Source of the DNA: GCA-2747515 sp964427825
GTDB taxonomy: Bacteria > Patescibacteriota > Minisyncoccia > Moranbacterales > GCA-2747515
DNA length: 19,179 nucleotides
Assembly (NCBI GenBank): GCA_964427825.1
Contig: CAYRUU010000018.1
Coordinates: 1 to 19,179 of the forward strand
Reading direction: 5' to 3'
Notes under the pieces: generated by a model
Database searches by the model: none
What the model was told of the DNA's origin: nothing
The model's input: the letters and a program-made list of their open reading frames with translations, nothing else
Shown: piece after piece, positions 14,860 through 19,179 of the stretch
Layout: each line of letters opens with the position of its first letter
How positions within the stretch are numbered: position 1 is the first letter of the stretch
Translations under genes and position numbers: made by a program

Positions 14860-15936
14860 ATGATTCGTTCATTTGTTTCCTCACCCATTTTGGACCATGT
14901 CTATGCCGGCAATACCATTGCACAGTACTGTGATGTCCTGCTCTATTTTGTCATTGCTGTCTCGGTGTTTTTTGTGGTGCAGCACATCCTCTTACGTCAG
15001 TGGCAGAAATTTGCCGAACGGACCAAGACGGATGTTGATGATGTGACAGTAGCATTTGTGCGATCTATTCGACCGCAGCTCTACATCGTGTTTGCCATCT
15101 TTTTTGCACTCAGCACATTGACACTGTCCACCTTCATTCGCAATACCATTGACGCCATCGTCATTCTCATTGTCATTTTTCAAATCACACGATCGTTGCA
15201 AATCATTGTGGAATTTTTCGCGCGGCGCTTTAGTCACGACGGCGATGACTTGCACACCAAAAACGCCGCCCACATCCTCGGGAGCATTATTATTTTCATC
15301 GTGTGGCTTTTTGGTATTCTCATGATCCTCTCTAATGTTGGTGTGAATGTGACGTCGCTCATCGCCGGTGTCGGTATCGGCGGTATTGCTATTGCGTTTG
15401 CCGTGCGGGAACTCTTGTCCGATTTGTTTTCATCGTTTGCCATCTATTTTGACCGCCCGTTTCGTGTGGGTGATATGATACGCGTTGGTAAGGATACTGG
15501 CACGGTGCGAAAGATCGGCATCAAGACCACGCGTATCCGTTCACTCAACGGTGAAGAGATCATTGTGTCCAATCAGACGTTGACGTCTGCATCGGTGCAT
15601 AACTTCAAAAAACTCAGCAATCGCGTGGTGACATTTAGTTTCGGCATTGACTACGCTACACCCAACGATGCGATCCGCGCGCTACTCATGCGCATCACGC
15701 AGATGATTGACGCCATGGACAACGTCCACTGTAAACGTGCACATTTCAGAAAATTCGGCACCTATGCGCTGGAGTGTGACGTGGTGTATGTGGTGGAGAC
15801 GCGATCCTACGGCGTCTATATGGATGTGCAGCAGGCGATTAACTTTGGCATCCGCGATTGTGCCGCGGATCTTGGTGTACGTATTGCCCATCGCGTGGCG
15901 TGCGATGCAAACACGATTGCGGGCGGAGAAGCCTAA
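14860..15936 (+). CDS. mscS: MscS-family mechanosensitive ion channel
   Basis: The product has 358 residues, longer than E. coli MscS (286) because of extra N-terminal helices. Hydrophobic segments lie near residues 25-45, 70-90, 95-115, 138-158 and 163-190. The last is the pore-lining helix (VTSLIAGVGIGGIAIAFAV), followed by the family signature ELLSDLFSSFAIYFDRPFRVGD and the beta domain (GTVRKIGIKTTRIRSLNGEEIIVSN). The C-terminal alpha/beta vestibule domain follows. The channel would release solutes under hypo-osmotic shock. It has its own extended -10 promoter and no Shine-Dalgarno. In the lines sampled its coding strand has more C than G, opposite to the helicase and GAPDH genes on either side. 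Confidence 0.93.
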   Translation: MIRSFVSSPILDHVYAGNTIAQYCDVLLYFVIAVSVFFVVQHILLRQWQKFAERTKTDVDDVTVAFVRSIRPQLYIVFAIFFALSTLTLSTFIRNTIDAIVILIVIFQITRSLQIIVEFFARRFSHDGDDLHTKNAAHILGSIIIFIVWLFGILMILSNVGVNVTSLIAGVGIGGIAIAFAVRELLSDLFSSFAIYFDRPFRVGDMIRVGKDTGTVRKIGIKTTRIRSLNGEEIIVSNQTLTSASVHNFKKLSNRVVTFSFGIDYATPNDAIRALLMRITQMIDAMDNVHCKRAHFRKFGTYALECDVVYVVETRSYGVYMDVQQAINFGIRDCAADLGVRIAHRVACDANTIAGGEA

Positions 15937-15953
15937 AAACATACATGGGAAAA

Positions 15954-15971
15954 ACTGTGATATAATACAGT
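15954..15971 (+). promoter_or_regulatory. GAPDH promoter: extended -10 inside an inverted repeat
   Basis: TGATATAAT (15958-15966) is an exact extended -10 element. It sits within ACTGT-N8-ACAGT (arms 15954-15958 and 15967-15971), so the inverted repeat is centred on the -10 box. Transcription would start near 15973, ~31 bases before ATG 16004. The repeat could be an operator, but its arms are only five bases. Confidence 0.6.
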
Positions 15972-16003
15972 ATAAAGACAATTGCCATAACAAAACAGAT
16001 CTT

Positions 16004-17011
16004 ATGAAAAAAACACGTATTGCCATCAATGGCTTCGGACGGATTGGGCGTGCTGCGTTTCGCGTGATGATGCAACGCGACGACTGCGATGTGGTCGCCA
16101 TCAACGATTTGACGGATACCAAAACATTGGCGCACTTGTTGCGCTATGACACGGTATTTCGTCGCTATGGTGGTGAGGTGTCCTATGATGACAGTAATCT
16201 GATCGTTGACGGTGTGGCCTATCCCGTGATTGCTGAGCCGGATCCGATGAAATTGCCATGGCATGAGAAAGATGTGGAGATGGTGTTGGAATGCACAGGT
16301 CGCTTTGAGAAAGATGGCGCAGCATATGCGCACATTGATGCCGGCGCAAAGCGGGCGATCGTCAGCGCGCCGGTGAAAGGCGGCGACATTGAGACGTATG
16401 TGATCGGCGTGAAAGAGCCTACTGCGCAATCCACGCGTGTTATTTCCAATGCATCATGTACGACGAACTGCATTGCGCTGGTGATGAAAGTGATGCAGGA
16501 AGCATTTGGTGTGGAAAAAGCCATGATGACGACGGTGCATTCCTATACAGCAACACAGAAATTGATTGACGGACCGGATAAGGATTTGCGTCGCGCGCGT
16601 GCTGCCGCACAAAACATTATTCCATCCACCACAGGCGCGGCAACCGCCACGGCGTTGGTAATTCCGGAGCTTGCGGATCATTTTGACGGGCTGTCCATGC
16701 GTATTCCGACGGTGAATGTCTCTATTTCCGATATTGTGATGATCACAACGCATGACACGACGGCGGCAGAGGTGAATAAAGCGCTCACCACAGCGTCGGC
16801 TGGTGCGTTGAAGGGCATCCTCGGCGTGACGGATGAGCCATTGGTATCCAGTGATTTTATCGGCGACAGCCATTCCGGCGTTGTGGATCTTGAACTAACC
16901 AATGTGGTGGCAGGGAATATGGTGAAGGTTGTGGCGTGGTATGACAATGAGTGGGGCTATGCCAATCGCTTGGTGGATATGGCAGTGGTGTTTGCAGAGA
17001 CACTGCAGTAG
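16004..17011 (+). CDS. gap: Glyceraldehyde-3-phosphate dehydrogenase, type I
   Basis: This glycolytic enzyme converts glyceraldehyde 3-phosphate, NAD+ and phosphate into 1,3-bisphosphoglycerate in the cytoplasm. ATG 16004 gives 335 residues, the normal length, beginning MKKTRIAINGFGRIGR; a longer reading from 15707 runs inside the MscS gene and is rejected. The Rossmann motif NGFGRIGR (9-16) and Asp35 after VVAIN indicate NAD preference. The active site SNASCTTNC contains Cys152; His179 lies in TTVHSYT. The phosphate-binding and C-terminal signatures are present, ending in the YDNEWGYANRLVD family motif. It stands alone, without pgk or tpi beside it, and has its own extended -10 promoter. No Shine-Dalgarno is visible. 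Confidence 0.97.
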   Translation: MKKTRIAINGFGRIGRAAFRVMMQRDDCDVVAINDLTDTKTLAHLLRYDTVFRRYGGEVSYDDSNLIVDGVAYPVIAEPDPMKLPWHEKDVEMVLECTGRFEKDGAAYAHIDAGAKRAIVSAPVKGGDIETYVIGVKEPTAQSTRVISNASCTTNCIALVMKVMQEAFGVEKAMMTTVHSYTATQKLIDGPDKDLRRARAAAQNIIPSTTGAATATALVIPELADHFDGLSMRIPTVNVSISDIVMITTHDTTAAEVNKALTTASAGALKGILGVTDEPLVSSDFIGDSHSGVVDLELTNVVAGNMVKVVAWYDNEWGYANRLVDMAVVFAETLQ

Positions 17012-17026
17012 TGATGTTATGTAAAG

Positions 17027-17035
17027 TTATCCACA
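17027..17035 (+). other. Perfect DnaA-box-like 9-mer in the GAPDH downstream spacer
   Basis: TTATCCACA matches the bacterial DnaA box consensus TTATNCACA. A second, one-mismatch copy, TTATTCATA, lies at 17081-17089 in the same 107-base spacer. One perfect 9-mer is not very improbable in 19 kb, and no dnaA or dnaN gene is in the window, so an origin cannot be claimed. A regulatory DnaA site or chance are both possible. Confidence 0.35.
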
Positions 17036-17061
17036 CGCACCATGCACTACAATGAAAGATG

Positions 17062-17070
17062 TGCTATACT
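17062..17070 (+). promoter_or_regulatory. Extended -10 promoter of the large exported-protein gene
   Basis: TGCTATACT matches TGnTATAAT at all but one position. No good -35 is found 16-18 bases upstream. Transcription would start near 17077, giving a ~42-base A/T-rich leader before ATG 17119. This is the third extended -10 element in the last 4.4 kb of the window. Confidence 0.55.
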
Positions 17071-17118
17071 TATTACAAAGTTATTCATAATCCATAATCA
17101 GTAAACAAAAAGAAATTT

Positions 17119-19179
17119 ATGCGCACACACCTTTTTGCATTCTTCTGCACAGTCGTGCTCAGCGCTGCAGCAGTCGGATTGCACGCAGTGGCACAAGAGC
17201 CCGCAGAAACCGAGGCAGGATCCGAAGCACAGGTTACTGTCATTGCACAAGTGAACATCCACAATGCCTATTACAGTGAGATTTCTCACGACGGCAGGGA
17301 GTACACACTAGAGTTCGATCTCCACAACGCTGGCACGGTCCAGCCGCAAGTCAAATACATCATTGAGTTGCGTCAGAAGGTTGCCGATAATACATACATG
17401 ATCGTGGATCAGCGTGCCTATGACAAAGACGTCACATCCGTTGCCACAAATCAAACCATCCACAAGAAAATCACCTATCGCGTACCAGACGCTCTCTCCG
17501 GCGACTTCCAGCTCATGATCATTGCCGGCAATGAAAGAGGCATGGAATACGCGATCAACTCTTTTGGCGACATCTCTGTCACATCACAAATTCCTGGCAT
17601 CCTCATCAATGCAGACACCTGCTTTCTTGCCATTGAAGATGACCTGGACAAATACGATCTTCTCCAAGGTACGGATGTCAAAACAGAAGAAGGTATTACT
17701 CTGCAATGTGATGACGTCAAAAACATCGCAGATCATGACATGGCATTCTATCCACACATCGTAACACGCGAACGCACCATCTTTGGCAAGATCCTCGGGG
17801 AAGAAAGTGGTGACATGGAAGTTCTTGAAACAGGCAAAACCAAAAGTCTCAAATTTCCCATTACTAAACAAGAGAGACCACAGTCCTACCAAGCAGACGT
17901 CACGCTCCTGAACATGAGCGGAGAAGCAATCTCCAACACGGTCCCCGTGCGCTACATTGTCCGCGGCATGTCCGGTACAGCACAGAACATCACATTGGAC
18001 AAGGATTACTACAAAAAAGACGACACCGCAAAAGTCACCGCATTTATCTCTGGCAATGCAGATGTCTTTGCCTATGCACGTTTTAAGGAAGAGAACTACG
18101 CCGATGATCAAAAGCAGATCGTTGCGGATGTCAGTATTGTTAGTGGCACTACACCATGCTCTGACACGATCTCCAAGATCGTTGACAGAGACAACACACT
18201 CTTCACCATCGATGTGCCTATTACTGCAGATTGTATCAATCCCACCGTGACACTCAGTGTCAAAAGCACAGACGGTGACACATTAGATGAGAATGCATTT
18301 GCCGTTACAACCGTCAATGACAAAACATCGGCACAGCAAATCAAAAACTTCTTCAACACACAGAAAATCTACTACTGGGTCCTTGCCATTACCGCACTTG
18401 TCGTCATTGCCATCATCATCTACGGCACACGTAAAAACAAAGGCCGCACACTCTCCATCTTCTTTGGCATCCTCTTCACAGCAAGTGCATTGCTTGTGAG
18501 TCAGGTGGAGGCGGATACGCTTAAGGTAAGCGAGCCACCTGGCAAAGGTAATGATGTCGCAACATGCACAACATCGCTCAGCCACAAATCAATACCTGTC
18601 AATGGTGTTTTGGGCGCCTATATGAGCAGCTGTAAGGTATACACATGCGGCAACGCAACTGAAGTGAAGGGGTATATCAATGGCACCTATGTATTAGGAT
18701 GGTCTACAGCAGGAGAGCGAAAGAGAGGTGGTTTGTGGCGCTATGACTATGATATTGCCGGCGGATCATTGTCCATTCAAGCACAGGCGCCATGTACGCC
18801 AAAACCTGTGACATTTCAGTTAAGTCTCAACGCATATAGTCATAGTGGTCGAGTATGGAAAGGGTGGAATCATGCCTATCACACCATGTACTACACACCG
18901 ACAGACTGTGTCCAGCCCCCCGTCTGCGGCAATGGTAAGGTGGAAGCAGGTGAGATTTGCGACAACGGTGGCGCAAATGCATGGACGTGCAATCCCGCAT
19001 ATGGATCATCGTGCACATTCTGTCACGCGCAAACATGTCGCCCAATTACCATCAAAGGCCCCTTCTGTGGCGATGGCGTAAAAAACGGCAATGAGCAGTG
19101 CGATGGAAAATCTGGATTGCCACAAAACTACACATGCACACCACAGTGTACCTATGGTGCAAAAACGACAGGTGCCTGC
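17119..19179 (+). CDS. Large exported membrane-anchored protein with Cys-rich (DUF4215-like) tail; 3' end outside window
   Basis: The frame is open for 687 codons from ATG 17119 to the window edge without a stop. Residues 1-25 form a signal peptide (hydrophobic core, AVA|QE cleavage site). Residues ~35-410 are a soluble, beta-rich ectodomain with few cysteines. A membrane helix (~420-436) is followed by a basic loop (RKNKGR) and a second hydrophobic segment (~444-461) ending VEA|D, which itself resembles a signal peptide. The tail (~466-687) is Cys- and Gly-rich and ends in two repeats starting CGNG (603) and CGDG (650), each with E.CD, as in the Myxococcus Cys-rich/DUF4215 pattern. The domains suggest a cell-surface protein. 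Function is not recognised. Base composition changes near 18480, between the two halves. Confidence 0.85.
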   Translation, partial: MRTHLFAFFCTVVLSAAAVGLHAVAQEPAETEAGSEAQVTVIAQVNIHNAYYSEISHDGREYTLEFDLHNAGTVQPQVKYIIELRQKVADNTYMIVDQRAYDKDVTSVATNQTIHKKITYRVPDALSGDFQLMIIAGNERGMEYAINSFGDISVTSQIPGILINADTCFLAIEDDLDKYDLLQGTDVKTEEGITLQCDDVKNIADHDMAFYPHIVTRERTIFGKILGEESGDMEVLETGKTKSLKFPITKQERPQSYQADVTLLNMSGEAISNTVPVRYIVRGMSGTAQNITLDKDYYKKDDTAKVTAFISGNADVFAYARFKEENYADDQKQIVADVSIVSGTTPCSDTISKIVDRDNTLFTIDVPITADCINPTVTLSVKSTDGDTLDENAFAVTTVNDKTSAQQIKNFFNTQKIYYWVLAITALVVIAIIIYGTRKNKGRTLSIFFGILFTASALLVSQVEADTLKVSEPPGKGNDVATCTTSLSHKSIPVNGVLGAYMSSCKVYTCGNATEVKGYINGTYVLGWSTAGERKRGGLWRYDYDIAGGSLSIQAQAPCTPKPVTFQLSLNAYSHSGRVWKGWNHAYHTMYYTPTDCVQPPVCGNGKVEAGEICDNGGANAWTCNPAYGSSCTFCHAQTCRPITIKGPFCGDGVKNGNEQCDGKSGLPQNYTCTPQCTYGAKTTGAC
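18925..19179 (+). repeat. Two DUF4215-like Cys-rich protein repeats (second incomplete at window edge)
   Basis: The repeats begin with CGNGKVEAGEICD (from 18925) and CGDGVKNGNEQCD (from 19066), spaced 47 codons apart. The pattern CG(N/D)G....GE/NE.CD is that of DUF4215/Myxococcus Cys-rich repeats, presumed disulfide-bonded extracellular modules. More copies may follow beyond the window. Confidence 0.7.

Noticed and set aside
15707..16003. Longer GAPDH reading starting inside the MscS gene
   Set aside because: The GAPDH family begins at MKKTRIAINGFGRIGR (16004), the added 99 residues are out-of-frame MscS sequence, and a promoter lies between.
1..19179. CRISPR arrays, insertion sequences, integrase or attachment sites, including at the two tRNA 3' ends
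   Set aside because: No regularly spaced repeats, transposase or integrase motifs, or duplicated tRNA 3' ends were seen.

Overview
The window reads as a chromosomal segment of a bacterium with a compact, standard-code genome (TGA ends several genes, so it is not a TGA=Gly lineage). The pilus gene set without an outer-membrane PilP/PilQ pair, the rarity of Shine-Dalgarno sites, a UvrD-type helicase fused to a PD-(D/E)XK nuclease, and large secreted proteins with Cys-rich CGDG/CD repeats together suggest a Candidate Phyla Radiation (Patescibacteria) organism. That placement is inference; no marker gene here fixes it. All protein genes lie on the + strand; only one tRNA is on the - strand.

Positions 1-10744 are a type IV pilus region. 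It opens with the C-terminal part of the inner-membrane platform protein PilC. Two successive copies of a three-gene minor-pilin module follow (634-4281 and 4347-7950). Each copy has the order PilV-like (large, with Ig-like repeats), PilW-like, PilX-like (no Glu5, EF-hand-like loop, DUF4900-like C-terminus). A run of ten G and a sigma70-type promoter then precede pilM-pilN-pilO and a small unknown membrane protein. The likely logic is that PilC and PilMNO form the assembly platform, while the two pilVWX-like modules encode alternative or cooperating initiation/tip complexes with big exposed domains. Major pilin, motor ATPases and prepilin peptidase are not in the window.

Positions 10745-11111 hold two divergent tRNA genes, Arg(UCG) on - and Ala(CGC) on +, driven by face-to-face promoters whose -35 boxes overlap. 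Downstream are two small membrane proteins (DUF6326-like and DUF1232-like), the helicase-nuclease, an MscS-family channel and GAPDH. The last two have their own extended -10 promoters.

The window ends in a long open gene (17119 to the edge, 687 codons, no stop). It encodes an exported protein with an ectodomain, two membrane segments and a Cys-rich tail. Its internal base composition changes sharply near 18480, exactly where a second signal-peptide-like segment lies, which suggests a gene fusion.
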